Assembly (NCBI RefSeq): GCF_000744885.1
Contig: NZ_JQMV01000003.1
Coordinates: 930,001-994,000 of the forward strand
DNA from: Thermus amyloliquefaciens
Lineage (GTDB): Bacteria; Deinococcota; Deinococci; Deinococcales; Thermaceae
Direction of reading: 5' to 3'
Length of the DNA: 64,000 nt
In this document: piece after piece, positions 50,740 through 59,206 of the stretch
Layout of the letters: every line of letters starts with the position of its first letter
Position numbering within the stretch: position 1 is the stretch's first letter
Notes under the pieces: model-generated
The model's database searches: none
The model's input: only the letters and a program-made list of their open reading frames with translations
Told to the model about the DNA's origin: nothing
Position numbers and translations under genes: made by a program

Positions 50740-51110
50740 CCCTCCAAAGGGGGCACGGGCACGGGCCGCCCGTCCTCGTCCACCGCCACCAGGACGAAGC
50801 CCCCCTTGGCCGCCAGGTAGGGCTCCTTACCCGGCTCCAGGGGCTCCACCCACATCTCCACCGCCACCCGCATGGAGGTGCGGCCCACCTCCACCACCCA
50901 GGCCTTGAGCTCCACGATGGCCCCCAGGGGCACTGGGCGTTTGAAGTCCACCGCGTCGGAGTGCACCGTGACCACCTTGCGCTTGGCGTGGCGGGTAGCC
51001 GCTACGAAGGCTGCCTGGTCCATCCAGGCCAAAGCAGTTCCACCGAATAGGGTTCCGTAGTGGTTGGTCTCCCCGGGGAAGACCGTATACACCATGCGCG
51101 TTTCCCGCAT
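50736..51110 (-). CDS. Acyl-CoA thioesterase, hotdog fold (YciA/BFIT type)
   Basis: 124 aa. MVYTVFPGETNHYGTLFGGT and ALAWMDQAAFVAATRHAKRK are the typical thioesterase substrate region with the catalytic Asp in AWMDQAA, and TVHSDAVDFKRPVPLGAIVE follows. ATG 51110 has GGGAGG upstream. It is the first gene after the cobalamin riboswitch, so its expression should follow nrdB-nrdA. A thioesterase in an RNR operon is unexpected. Confidence 0.9.
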   Translation of the reverse strand: MRETRMVYTVFPGETNHYGTLFGGTALAWMDQAAFVAATRHAKRKVVTVHSDAVDFKRPVPLGAIVELKAWVVEVGRTSMRVAVEMWVEPLEPGKEPYLAAKGGFVLVAVDEDGRPVPVPPLEG

Positions 51111-51249
51111 GAAAACCTCCCAGATCCCTCTTTGGAGGGAAGAAACCTACCTTCCACCCAGTAGGGGCGGATTCCTCCAGCCGCCTCACCTCAAGGCCTT
51201 CGCAGGCCTTTGCGTTTTAGGGGGATTAAGGCTCTAGGGTCCCACAGGC

Positions 51250-51462
51250 ATCACCACCTTCACCCTTGCCTCGAGGGCTACGGGGCAGGACCGCGAAGCG
51301 GGTACTCGGGCTTCCGGACAGGGCCGGTTACCGTTGCGGGACAGCGCCGGACTTTCACCGGACTTCCCCCACCGCCCCAGGGGCGTCCAGGCCTGTCGGC
51401 CTGGCATCGCGGCCAGGACACCCTAAGTATTGGGCATCCTGGCCGCAAGGCTACCATATCTT
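51250..51462 (-). promoter_or_regulatory. Cobalamin riboswitch upstream of thioesterase-nrdB-nrdA
   Basis: On the minus strand the conserved core is nearly perfect: GGTGAAAGTCCGG (about 51361-51349), then CGCTGTCCCGCAACGGTAA (51346-51328), which contains the CCCGCAAC loop, and AAGCCCGAGTACCCGC (about 51313-51298). Upstream GC hairpins and a downstream GGTGGTGATGCC fit the closing stems. The ends are approximate. The gene downstream on this strand is the thioesterase at 51110 with class I RNR behind it. Confidence 0.9.
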
Positions 51463-51544
51463 GCTTCCCCAAGTCAATGCCGGTTGCCCCCCGGGGCCCC
51501 AAGGGGACGCACGGGGAACCCCTCCCCCGGGGTTTGGGTATAGG

Positions 51545-51610
51545 CCCAAGCGCCCCACGGCGGCTTGCGCCACGAGGGGGCCCCAGAAAGGCCTTGGACA
51601 TCGCTTTTCC
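51545..51610 (-). repeat. Dispersed 70-bp repeat, copy C (inverted)
   Basis: The reverse complement reads GGAAAAGCGATGTCC, then CCCCTCGTGGCGCAAGCC and GGGGCGCTTGGGCC, aligning end to end with copies A and B. It lies between the cobalamin riboswitch and the protoglobin gene. Confidence 0.7.
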
Positions 51611-51686
51611 TTCCCGGTGGGTGGGGTCTTCTCGGGGCAACGCCCAAGCCCCGGCCCTTGGGGCATGGGGTAGTATGGTCCCCGGG

Positions 51687-52283
51687 ATGGAGAAGAACCT
51701 CGGCCGCTTCTATGCCCTGGCCCAGGAGTTCTGGTCCCAGCTTCCCCCCCAGGCCCGCTTCCGTCCCCTCGAGGACGCCAAGGTCTTTGCCCGCCACAAG
51801 GAGCTCATGAAGGGATGGGTGACGGAGCTGGTGCCGGGCTTCTACGACACCCTCTTCGCCCACCCCGCCACCCGGGCCGTCTTCCGGGAAGGGGAAAGGC
51901 CCCAAAGGGAGAAGACCCTGAGGGACTGGTACCTGCGCACGGTGGAGGGCCCCTTCAACGGCCAGTACTTCGCCTGGCAGACCCTGGTGGGCCTGGTGCA
52001 CGTGCGCCGGGGGGTGACCAACGCCATGATGGCCGCCATGTGGAACTGGCTGGTGGAGAGCGTCTCCCGCCTAGCCCGGGAGCGCCTTCCCGGGGAGGAG
52101 GCCCAGGCCCTGGCCGACGCCTGGCGCCGGCTTGGCTTCACCGTGATGGCCTTGATCTCCGAGGGCTACCTCCACGCCTACCTCGAGGCCCTGGCCCAGG
52201 CGGAAGGGGTGGAGGTGGGGGCCTTCCTGCAAAGGGCCCAAGAGGAGGCGGCCCGCCTCCTCAGAAGCCTCTCCCCAGGCTAG
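51687..52283 (+). CDS. Protoglobin-like haem protein
   Basis: 198 aa. The helical globin fold with RFYALAQEFWSQLPPQARFR at the start, VTELVPGFYDTLFAHPATRA, FAWQTLVGLVHVRRGVTNAM (candidate proximal His) and MWNWLVESVSRLARERLP fits the protoglobin/globin-coupled-sensor family without a signalling domain. ATG 51687 follows TAGTAT (51671-51676) at leaderless spacing; ATG 51675 in the same frame is the alternative. A role in O2, CO or NO binding is likely. cobB follows after 4 bp. Confidence 0.85.
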   Translation: MEKNLGRFYALAQEFWSQLPPQARFRPLEDAKVFARHKELMKGWVTELVPGFYDTLFAHPATRAVFREGERPQREKTLRDWYLRTVEGPFNGQYFAWQTLVGLVHVRRGVTNAMMAAMWNWLVESVSRLARERLPGEEAQALADAWRRLGFTVMALISEGYLHAYLEALAQAEGVEVGAFLQRAQEEAARLLRSLSPG

Positions 52284-52287
52284 GGGC

Positions 52288-53604
52288 ATGGTGCGGCTCT
52301 CCCGGCTGGTCCTGGCCGCCCCCCACTCGGGAGCGGGGAAGACCACCTTGGCCCTGGCCCTGCTCCTGGCCTTGCGGGAGCGGGGCCTCAGGGTCCAGGC
52401 CTTCAAGGTGGGTCCGGACTATGTGGACCCCACCCATTTGGAGGCGGCCTCGGGGCGTAGGGTCTACAATCTGGACGGCTTTTTCTTGGAGGAAACCCGC
52501 CTTCTCTCCCTCTTCCAGCACGGGGCCCGCGGGGTGGACCTGGCCCTGGTGGAAGGGGTGATGGGCCTTTTTGACGGCAAGGACCCCCTGGGCCAGGTGG
52601 GTTCCACCGCCCAGGTGGCGAGGCTCCTGAAGGCCCCGGTGCTCCTGGTGGTGGATGCCTCCGCCATGGCGGGTTCCATCGCTCCCCTGGTGCAGGGCTT
52701 CCGCGCCTTTGACCCCAGGGTCCAGGTGGTGGGGGTCTTGGCCAACCGGGTGGCTTCGGAAAGGCATGCGGAGCTCCTGCGGGAGGCCCTCTCCCACGTG
52801 GGCCTGCCCCTCTTGGGCTGGCTGCCCCAGGACCCCGCCCTGGGGATTCCCGAGCGCCACCTGGGCCTGGTGCTGGCGGGGGAGGTGCGCCCGCCCCTTC
52901 AGGCCCTCCTCCGGGCCTTCCGGGTGGACCTGGAGGGGGTGTTGCGCCTGGCGGCGGTGGCCCCCTCCCTGCCTCAGGCTCCCCCCTTCCTCCCCCCAAG
53001 GGAGCCTCCCCGGGTGCGGGTGGCCTACGCCTGGGATAGGGCCTTCCGCTTCTACTACCCCGAGGGGCTGGAGCTCCTCGAGGCCCTGGGGGCCGAGCTC
53101 GTCCCCTTCAGCCCCCTTGAGGACGCGGTCCTGCCCCCCTCCCAGGCCCTCCTCCTGGGAGGGGGGTATCCGGAGCTCTTCGCCCGGGAGCTTGCGGAAA
53201 ACCGGGCCATGAGGGAGGCCATCCGCCGCTTCCCCGGCCCCATCGTGGCCGAGTGCGGGGGGTACATGTACCTGGCAAGGGGGCTTTGGGTGGGGGAGGA
53301 CTTCTTCCCCATGGTGGGCCTGGTTCCCGCGGAGGCCCGCATGGGGGAGAGGCCCATCCTGGGCTACCGGGAGGTGGAGGCCTTGAGGGATAACCCGGTG
53401 GCCCAAAGGGGCGAGGTCTTCAAGGGGCACGAGTTCCACTACGCCCAAATGGAGCCTTCCCAAAGCCCCGCCTGGCGGCGGGTGGGGGGAGGGGAGGTGG
53501 AGGGCTACACGGATGGCCGCGTCCTGGGCAGCTTCGTCCACCTCTACCTGCCCGCCCGGCCGGAGGGGGCCAGGCGGCTCCTCGCCTGGGAGGGCCTCCC
53601 TTAG
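52288..53604 (+). CDS. Cobyrinic/hydrogenobyrinic acid a,c-diamide synthase (CobB/CbiA)
   Basis: 438 aa. The N-terminal dethiobiotin-synthetase-like domain has the P-loop APHSGAGKTTLALALLLALR and KVGPDYVDPTHLEAASGRRV. The C-terminal class III glutamine amidotransferase domain has the nucleophile in IVAECGGYMYLARGLW and HEFHYAQMEPSQS. It uses glutamine and ATP to amidate the corrin ring. No other cobalamin genes are near, and it is paired with the globin rather than under the riboswitch, which is on the other strand. Confidence 0.93.
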   Translation: MVRLSRLVLAAPHSGAGKTTLALALLLALRERGLRVQAFKVGPDYVDPTHLEAASGRRVYNLDGFFLEETRLLSLFQHGARGVDLALVEGVMGLFDGKDPLGQVGSTAQVARLLKAPVLLVVDASAMAGSIAPLVQGFRAFDPRVQVVGVLANRVASERHAELLREALSHVGLPLLGWLPQDPALGIPERHLGLVLAGEVRPPLQALLRAFRVDLEGVLRLAAVAPSLPQAPPFLPPREPPRVRVAYAWDRAFRFYYPEGLELLEALGAELVPFSPLEDAVLPPSQALLLGGGYPELFARELAENRAMREAIRRFPGPIVAECGGYMYLARGLWVGEDFFPMVGLVPAEARMGERPILGYREVEALRDNPVAQRGEVFKGHEFHYAQMEPSQSPAWRRVGGGEVEGYTDGRVLGSFVHLYLPARPEGARRLLAWEGLP

Positions 53605-53686
53605 CTGGGGTTCTTTGCGGCGGATTTTCCCAAAGGGGGGTTTCGGTGCGGGCCGGGACCCCGGGCTTTCCCCCGCTCCCCCTGGA

Positions 53687-53715
53687 CCCCAGCGCCCCCC
53701 GGTGGGGCCCTGGGG
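53687..53715 (+). terminator. Interrupted hairpin downstream of cobB
   Basis: CCCCAG-C-GCCCC (53687-53698) pairs with GGGGC-C-CTGGGG (53704-53715). It lies between cobB and the thiamine riboswitch promoter and lacks a T-run. Confidence 0.5.
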
Positions 53716-53768
53716 GAAGGTGTTCTGCGCCCTATTCTTCCCCCCTGATCTGCTATGCTGAGGGGGCA

Positions 53769-53866
53769 GGCTAGGGGTGCCCCAAGCGAGGGGCTGAGAG
53801 CTGGGTACCTCCCAGCAACCCTTGGAACCTGATCCGGGTAATGCCGGCGGAGGGAAGCCTATGCGG
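53769..53866 (+). promoter_or_regulatory. TPP riboswitch (THI element) of the thiamine operon
   Basis: GGGGTGCC, GGGGCTGAGAG, then ACCCTTGGAACCTGATCCGG and GTAATGCCGGCGGAGGGAAG are the invariant parts of the thi-box aptamer. An extended -10 TGCTATGCT (53751-53759) lies just upstream. Downstream (53880-53940) a GGCC-rich stem overlaps the GAGGAGG before thiE, so control may be on translation or termination. Confidence 0.95.
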
Positions 53867-53941
53867 AAGCGCCCAAACCCCCAAAACCCAACCTTCCTCG
53901 GGCCGCAGGGCTTTGCCTTGCCGGCCTGAGGAGGTGAGACC

Positions 53942-54562
53942 TTGCGGGGAAGGCTCTATCTGGTGGTGACCCCCAGGCCCGGTTGGTCCACCCATGAGGT
54001 CCTGGACCGCACGGAGAGGGCCCTGGCGGGCGGGGTGGAGGTGTTGCAGCTTCGGGCCAAGGACTGGGAGGCGAGGCCCACCCTGGCCCTGGGGGAGAGG
54101 ATGCTTTCCCTGGCCCGGCGCCACGGGGTGCCCTTTTTCCTCAACGACCGGCCCGACCTGGCGGCCCTTCTGGGGGCGGACGGGGTACACCTGGGCCAGA
54201 ACGACCTCACCCCGGAGGAGGCCCGGCGCTTCTTCGGGGGGATGGTGGGCCGTTCCACCCATGCCCCGGAGCAGGCCCTGAGGGCCCTGGGGGAGGGGGC
54301 GGACTACCTTTCCATAGGCCCGGTGTGGGAGACCCCCACCAAGCCGGGCAGGCCGGCGGCGGGGCTGGGCTACGTGCGCTGGGCCGGGGAAAACCTGGGG
54401 GAGAAGCCCTGGTACGCCATCGGCGGGATCACCCTGGAGAACCTGGACGTGGTCTTGGAAGCCGGGGCCCGGCGGATCGTGGTGGTGCGGGCCATCCTGG
54501 ACGCCCCCGACCCCGAGAAGGCGGCCCGGGCCTTTCGGGAGAGGCTTTATGGTGTGGCTTAA
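53942..54562 (+). CDS. thiE: Thiamine-phosphate synthase
   Basis: 206 aa from a TTG preceded by GAGGAGG. The barrel motifs VLQLRAKDWEARPTLALGER, FFLNDRPDLAALLGADGVHL, GQNDLTPEEARRFFGG and YLSIGPVWETPTKPGRPAAG are typical, with IGGITLENLDVVLEAGARRI near the end. It joins HMP-PP and thiazole phosphate to thiamine phosphate. It overlaps thiS by 14 bp. Confidence 0.94.
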   Translation: MRGRLYLVVTPRPGWSTHEVLDRTERALAGGVEVLQLRAKDWEARPTLALGERMLSLARRHGVPFFLNDRPDLAALLGADGVHLGQNDLTPEEARRFFGGMVGRSTHAPEQALRALGEGADYLSIGPVWETPTKPGRPAAGLGYVRWAGENLGEKPWYAIGGITLENLDVVLEAGARRIVVVRAILDAPDPEKAARAFRERLYGVA

Positions 54563-54743
54563 CGGCGAGGCCAAGCCCCTGGAGGGGAGGACGCTTAGGG
54601 AGGTTCTGGAGGAGCTGGGGGTGGACCTTTCCCGGGTGGCCGTCCTCCTCAACGAGGAGGCCTACCCGGGGCGGGAGCTCCCCCACCGCGTCCTGAGGGA
54701 GGGGGACGTGGTGGAGGTGGTCACCCTCATGCAAGGAGGCTAG
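54549..54743 (+). CDS. thiS: Sulfur carrier protein ThiS
   Basis: 64 aa beta-grasp protein ending in the required Gly-Gly (VVEVVTLMQGG), the site of thiocarboxylation. MVWLNGEAKPLEGRTLREVL starts it. It overlaps thiE and directly abuts thiG. Confidence 0.94.
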   Translation: MVWLNGEAKPLEGRTLREVLEELGVDLSRVAVLLNEEAYPGRELPHRVLREGDVVEVVTLMQGG

Positions 54744-55529
54744 ATGGACACCTGGAAGGTAGGGGACATAGAGCTTAGAAGCCGCCTCATCCTGGGCTCG
54801 GGCAAGTTCCGGGACTTCGGGGTGATGCGGGAGGCCATCCAGGCCGCGGGGGCGGAGGTGGTCACCGTGGCCATCCGCCGGGTGGAGGCCAGGATGCCCG
54901 GGCACGTGGGGCTTCTGGAGGCTTTGGAGGGGGTGAGGCTTCTCCCCAACACCGCCGGGGCCAGGACCGCGGAGGAGGCCCTAAGGATTGCCCGGCTGGG
55001 CCGGGCCCTCACCGGGGAGCGCTGGGTGAAGCTGGAGGTGATCCCCGACCCCACCTACCTGCTCCCCGACCCGGTGGAGACCCTGAGGGCGGCGGAGAGG
55101 CTTTTGCAGGAAGGCTTCGTGGTCCTCCCCTACATCGGCCCCGACCTGGTCCTGGCCCGGCGGCTTGCCGCCTTGGGCACGGCCACGGTGATGCCCCTGG
55201 CCGCCCCCATCGGTTCCGGCTGGGGGGTGAAGACCCGGGCCCTCCTGGAGCTCTTCGCCCGGGAGAGGGCCTCCTTGCCCCCGGTGGTGGTGGACGCGGG
55301 GCTCGGCCTTCCCTCCCATGCGGCGGAGGTGATGGAGATGGGCCTGGATGCCGTTTTGGTGAACACCGCCATCGCCGAGGCGGAGGATCCCGTGGCCATG
55401 GCGGAGGCCTTCCGCCTGGCGGTGGAGGCGGGGCGGAAGGCTCATCTGGCCGGCCCCATGCGGCCCCGGGAGGGGGCGAGCCCCAGCAGCCCCACCGAGG
55501 GGGTGCCCTTGGGAGGGGGGAGGGGATGA
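54744..55529 (+). CDS. thiG: Thiazole synthase
   Basis: 261 aa TIM barrel. [60 protein letters not shown] (Schiff-base Lys) and [20 protein letters not shown] are family signatures; [20 protein letters not shown] follows. It condenses deoxyxylulose phosphate, ThiS thiocarboxylate and dehydroglycine. The C-terminus overlaps thiO by 4 bp. Confidence 0.95.
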   Translation: MDTWKVGDIELRSRLILGSGKFRDFGVMREAIQAAGAEVVTVAIRRVEARMPGHVGLLEALEGVRLLPNTAGARTAEEALRIARLGRALTGERWVKLEVIPDPTYLLPDPVETLRAAERLLQEGFVVLPYIGPDLVLARRLAALGTATVMPLAAPIGSGWGVKTRALLELFARERASLPPVVVDAGLGLPSHAAEVMEMGLDAVLVNTAIAEAEDPVAMAEAFRLAVEAGRKAHLAGPMRPREGASPSSPTEGVPLGGGRG

Positions 55530-56478
55530 GGGCGGAGGCCATCGTGGTGGGGGCGGGGATCGTGGGGGCCCTGGCGGCCTACGAGCTCAGGAAGCGGGGC
55601 CTTTCCCTCCTCCTCCTGGACGCGGGCAAGGAGGGGGCGGCCACCCCCGCCAGCGCCGGGATGCTGGCCCCCTACCCGGAGGGGCTCACCGGGGAGGTCC
55701 TGGAGGCGGCCCTCTTCGGCCTGAGGTACTACCCGGGCCTTCTGCAGGAGCTCCGGGGCCTGGGCCTCGAGGTGGAGGCGGGCTTTGCCGGCACCCAGGT
55801 GGTGGCCCTTTCCCAAGGGGAGGCGGAGGCCTGGCACGCCCAGGAGGCCCTGCCCTACCCCGTGCGGGGGGGAAGGGGGGCGCGCACCTTCCCCGGGGGG
55901 TACGTCCACCCTGGGGCCCTACGGCAGGCCCTGCTGCGGGCTTTGGAGGCCATGGAAACCCCCCTCCTCCACGCGGAGGTGGAGGAGGTGAGGGAAGGGG
56001 AGGTGCGGGGAAGGTGGCGGGGTGCTCCCCCCGGGGAGCCCTTCGCCGCCCGGGCCCGTCACCTTCTCCTGGCTGTGGGCGCCTGGGGCGGCCGGTTCGG
56101 CCTTGGGGTGCGCCCCTTGAAGGGGGAGGCCTTGCTCCTGGAGGGGACGCCGCCCCCCATGCCCCTCTTCGCCGGGGACGGGTATCTGCTTCCCCGGGAG
56201 GGCGGGGTGTACGTGGGGCCACGGGGCGGGAGGGCTGGGCCCCGGGGGTGGACCTCCATGGGCTCAGGTGGCTTGCGGACTACGCCCACGAGCGCTTTCC
56301 CGGGCTGGAGGGAGCCCGGTTCCGGGGGGTCCTTTGGGGCTATCGGCCGGTGGGGGAGCTTTTCGTGGGGGAGGTGCAGAAGGGCGTCTATGCGGCGGTG
56401 GGGCACGGGAGGAACGGGGTCCTCCTGGCCCCTTGGACGGCGGCAAGGATTCTGGAACTCATGGGGGTAACGGCATGA
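55526..56478 (+). CDS. thiO: Glycine oxidase ThiO, frameshifted near 56215
   Basis: FAD-dependent oxidase of about 317 aa if a frameshift is repaired. The N-terminus [20 protein letters not shown] (dinucleotide fold) and [20 protein letters not shown] are intact. Near the run GTGGGGCC (56213-56220) homology jumps to another frame, which gives [59 protein letters not shown] and ends at 56478, overlapping thiC by 4 bp as expected. One missing G explains it. It is a real mutation or a sequencing error; the unshifted frame ends at 56470. Confidence 0.85.
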
Positions 56479-57806
56479 CCCAGCTGGAGGCAGCAAGAAA
56501 GGGTATCCTCACCGAGGAAATGGCCTATGTGGCGGAAAGGGAGGGGGTTTCCCCCGAGTTCGTGCGGGAGGGGGTGGCCGCGGGGCGGATCGTGATCCCC
56601 CGGAACCCCAACCACCGCACCCTTAAGGACTTCAAGGGGATCGGGGAGGGGCTTTCCGTGAAGGTGAACGCCAACCTGGGCACCTCCTACGACTACGTGG
56701 ACCCCGAGGAGGAGGTGGAGAAGGCCCGGGTGGCCATCCGGTACGGGGCGGACACCATCATGGACCTCTCCACCGGGGGGGATCTTAGGGCGATACGGGA
56801 GCGGATCCTCGAGGTGGCCACGGTTCCCCTGGGCACCGTGCCCATCTACGAGGCGGAGTTCCGGGCCGCCAAGAGGAAGAGCTTCTTTGACCTGAGCGCG
56901 GACGAGCTCTTTGAGGTCATCGAGGAGCACGGAAGGCAGGGGGTGGACTACATCACCGTGCACGTGGGGGTCACCCTGAAGAACCTGGAGGTCTACCGGA
57001 ACACCTCCCGCACCACGGGGATCGTGAGCCGGGGCGGGGGGCTTCTCGCCGCCTGGATGCTCCACCGGGGGGAGGAAAACCCCCTCTACGCCCGCTTTGA
57101 CGACCTCCTGGAGATCGCCCGCACCTACGACATGACCCTCTCCCTGGGGGATGGCCTGAGGCCGGGGTCCTTGGCGGACAGCACCGACCGGGCCCAGATC
57201 GCCGAGCTCCTCACCATCGGGGAGCTGGTGGAAAGGGCGAGGCGGGCCGGGGTGCAGGCCATGGTGGAGGGGCCGGGCCACATCCCCCTGAACGAGGTGG
57301 CCACCAACGTCCAGATCCAGAAGAAGCTCACGGGGCATGCCCCCTTCTACATCCTGGGCATGCTCCCCGTGGACACCGCCGCGGGCTTTGACCACATCGC
57401 CGGGGCCATCGGCGGGGCCTTGGCGGGCTGGATGGGGGCGGACATGCTCTGCTACCTGACCCCAGCGGAGCACCTGGGCCTGCCCACCCCCGAGCACGTG
57501 CGGCAAGGGGTCATCGCCTTCAAGATCGCCGCCCACGCCGCGGACGTGGCCCGGGGGAACCCCAGGGCCCTGGAGAGGAACCGGCGCATGTCCGAGGCCC
57601 GCTACCGCCTGGACTGGGAGGGGCAGTTCGCCCTTTGCCTCTACCCCGAGGAGGCCCGCCGGCTCAAGGAGGAGCGGGGCTCCAAGACCAAGGCCTGCAG
57701 CATGTGCGGCCCCTTCTGCCCCATGAACCTGGTGGAGGCGGTCTTACGGGGCAAGGCCGGGATGAAACCTCAGGGTGCGCCTTTCGTCCACAACCCTGTG
57801 GGCTAG
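56475..57806 (+). CDS. thiC: Phosphomethylpyrimidine synthase
   Basis: 443 aa from ATG 56475, set by the 4-bp overlap with thiO. Radical-SAM chemistry with the C-terminal cluster motif CSMCGPFCPMN, plus NANLGTSYDYVDPEEEVEKA, ADTIMDLSTGGDLRAIRERI and AMVEGPGHIPLNEVATNVQI. It converts aminoimidazole ribotide to HMP-P. Last gene under the TPP riboswitch; it overlaps the convergent doc stop by 4 bp. Confidence 0.97.
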   Translation: MTQLEAARKGILTEEMAYVAEREGVSPEFVREGVAAGRIVIPRNPNHRTLKDFKGIGEGLSVKVNANLGTSYDYVDPEEEVEKARVAIRYGADTIMDLSTGGDLRAIRERILEVATVPLGTVPIYEAEFRAAKRKSFFDLSADELFEVIEEHGRQGVDYITVHVGVTLKNLEVYRNTSRTTGIVSRGGGLLAAWMLHRGEENPLYARFDDLLEIARTYDMTLSLGDGLRPGSLADSTDRAQIAELLTIGELVERARRAGVQAMVEGPGHIPLNEVATNVQIQKKLTGHAPFYILGMLPVDTAAGFDHIAGAIGGALAGWMGADMLCYLTPAEHLGLPTPEHVRQGVIAFKIAAHAADVARGNPRALERNRRMSEARYRLDWEGQFALCLYPEEARRLKEERGSKTKACSMCGPFCPMNLVEAVLRGKAGMKPQGAPFVHNPVG

Positions 57807-58189
57807 GGCGGGGGGTCAAGATGCCGACGGAAAGCTTCGGCCACGTCCCCCACCTCCAGATGGCACTGGGCGACCCCCAGCACCAGGGTGAAGGCTTCCT
57901 CGTCGCTAAGGGTAAGCCGGAAACCGTAAAGGCGCAGGTGGATATCGGCCACGGCGAAGGCCGTCCGCTTGTTGCCATCCACGAAAGGGTGGCCTTTGGC
58001 TATGCCGGTGAGGTAAGCTGCGGCCTTTTCCCAAGGGGTTGGGAAGCGTTCCCGCCCGGCGAAACCCGTCCAAGGGCGTTCCAAGGCAGCCTCAAGCCTG
58101 CCCAGATCCAATATCCCGGGGCTTCCCCCATAGCGGCGGAGAAGGTCCTCGTGGATGGCCAGGACCAAGGAGAGGGGAAGCTTAGGCAT
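57803..58189 (-). CDS. doc: Doc/Fic-family death-on-curing toxin
   Basis: 128 aa, normal Doc length. The Fic active-site motif is HPFVDGNKRTAFAVADI (canonical HxFx[D/N]GNKR), with GSPGILDLGRLEAALERPW upstream. Doc toxins phosphorylate elongation factor Tu. It overlaps the upstream partner gene by 8 bp. Confidence 0.92.
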   Translation of the reverse strand: MPKLPLSLVLAIHEDLLRRYGGSPGILDLGRLEAALERPWTGFAGRERFPTPWEKAAAYLTGIAKGHPFVDGNKRTAFAVADIHLRLYGFRLTLSDEEAFTLVLGVAQCHLEVGDVAEAFRRHLDPPP

Positions 58190-58403
58190 CCGCCAGGCGC
58201 CGGTAAAGCGCTTCGCGCTCCTCTAGGGACTGGAGGTAGGCCATCAAGGCCTTCAAGGTTTTTACGCCCGCCCCCGGCTCTGCCACCAGCAAGGTTCCTT
58301 CCCACCCCAGCACCTCCACCTCCTGGCCCGGCTTTAGGCCGGGGGCATGCCCCTCGAGGACCAAAGCCAAGCGCCCCTCCAGCTCCATCACCTTGGCGCG
58401 CAT
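58182..58403 (-). CDS. Predicted antitoxin of the Doc-type pair
   Basis: 73 aa. The first 45 residues (MELEGRLALVLEGHAPGLKP, GQEVEVLGWEGTLLVAEPG) look like a small AbrB/SpoVT-like beta domain; the last 30 (LKALMAYLQSLEEREALYRR) form a helix that could block the Fic site. ATG 58403 follows a CATAAT -10 with leaderless spacing. The antitoxin role is inferred from overlap with doc. Confidence 0.75.
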   Translation of the reverse strand: MRAKVMELEGRLALVLEGHAPGLKPGQEVEVLGWEGTLLVAEPGAGVKTLKALMAYLQSLEEREALYRRLADA

Positions 58404-58428
58404 ATCCCCATTATGCCCGAGGTGAGGC

Positions 58429-59205
58429 ATGCGGGTAGCCCTCACCATCGCCGGCTCCGACTCCGGGGGCGGGGCCGGGGTGCAGGCGGACCTCAAAACC
58501 TTCTTCCGCTTCGGGGTCTACGGGGCGAGCGCCCTCACCCTGGTCACCGCCCAGAACACCCTGGGGGTGCAAGGGGTGGAGCTCCTTCCTGCTGCCTTCG
58601 TGGGGCGCCAGATCCAGAGCGTGGCCGAGGACCTTCCCATCCACGCCGCCAAGACGGGGGCCTTGGGGAGCGGGGAGATCGTGGAGGCCGTGGCCGAGGC
58701 GGTGGCCCGCCACGGGATCCGCCCCTTAGTAGTGGACCCGGTGATGGTGGCGAAGGGCGGGGAGCCCCTCCTGGCCCCTGAGGCGGTCCAGGCCCTGAGG
58801 GAAAGGCTCTTTCCCCTGGCCACCCTGATCACCCCGAACCGCCTCGAGGCGGAAGCCCTCCTGGGCAGGCCCATCCGCACCCTCCAGGAGGCGGAGGAGG
58901 CGGCCCGGGAACTCCTGGCCCTGGGCCCCGGGGCGGTCCTGCTCAAGGGGGGGCACCTGGAGGGGGAGGAGGCGGTGGACCTCCTCGCCACCCCCAAGGG
59001 GGTCCTGGCCTTCCGCGCCCCCCGCATCCCCACCCGGCACACCCACGGCACGGGCTGCACCCTCTCCGCGGCCATCGCCGCCCTCCTGGCCCTGGGGAGG
59101 CCCCTGGAGGAGGCCGTGGCCGAGGCCAAGGCCTACCTCACCCGGGCCCTGGAGACCGCCCCCGGCCTGGGGCACGGGCACGGGCCGGTGAACCACTTCG
59201 CCTAG
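58429..59205 (+). CDS. thiD: Hydroxymethylpyrimidine/phosphomethylpyrimidine kinase
   Basis: 258 aa ribokinase-like. [20 protein letters not shown] begins it, with [40 protein letters not shown] and the anion hole [20 protein letters not shown]. It phosphorylates HMP-P to HMP-PP. It is separated from the rest of the thi operon by the toxin-antitoxin pair on the opposite strand, so it is transcribed separately. Confidence 0.95.
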   Translation: MRVALTIAGSDSGGGAGVQADLKTFFRFGVYGASALTLVTAQNTLGVQGVELLPAAFVGRQIQSVAEDLPIHAAKTGALGSGEIVEAVAEAVARHGIRPLVVDPVMVAKGGEPLLAPEAVQALRERLFPLATLITPNRLEAEALLGRPIRTLQEAEEAARELLALGPGAVLLKGGHLEGEEAVDLLATPKGVLAFRAPRIPTRHTHGTGCTLSAAIAALLALGRPLEEAVAEAKAYLTRALETAPGLGHGHGPVNHFA

Positions 59206-59206
59206 G

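Noticed and set aside
52288-53604. Placing cobB under the cobalamin riboswitch
   Set aside because: The aptamer core reads correctly only on the minus strand, away from cobB.
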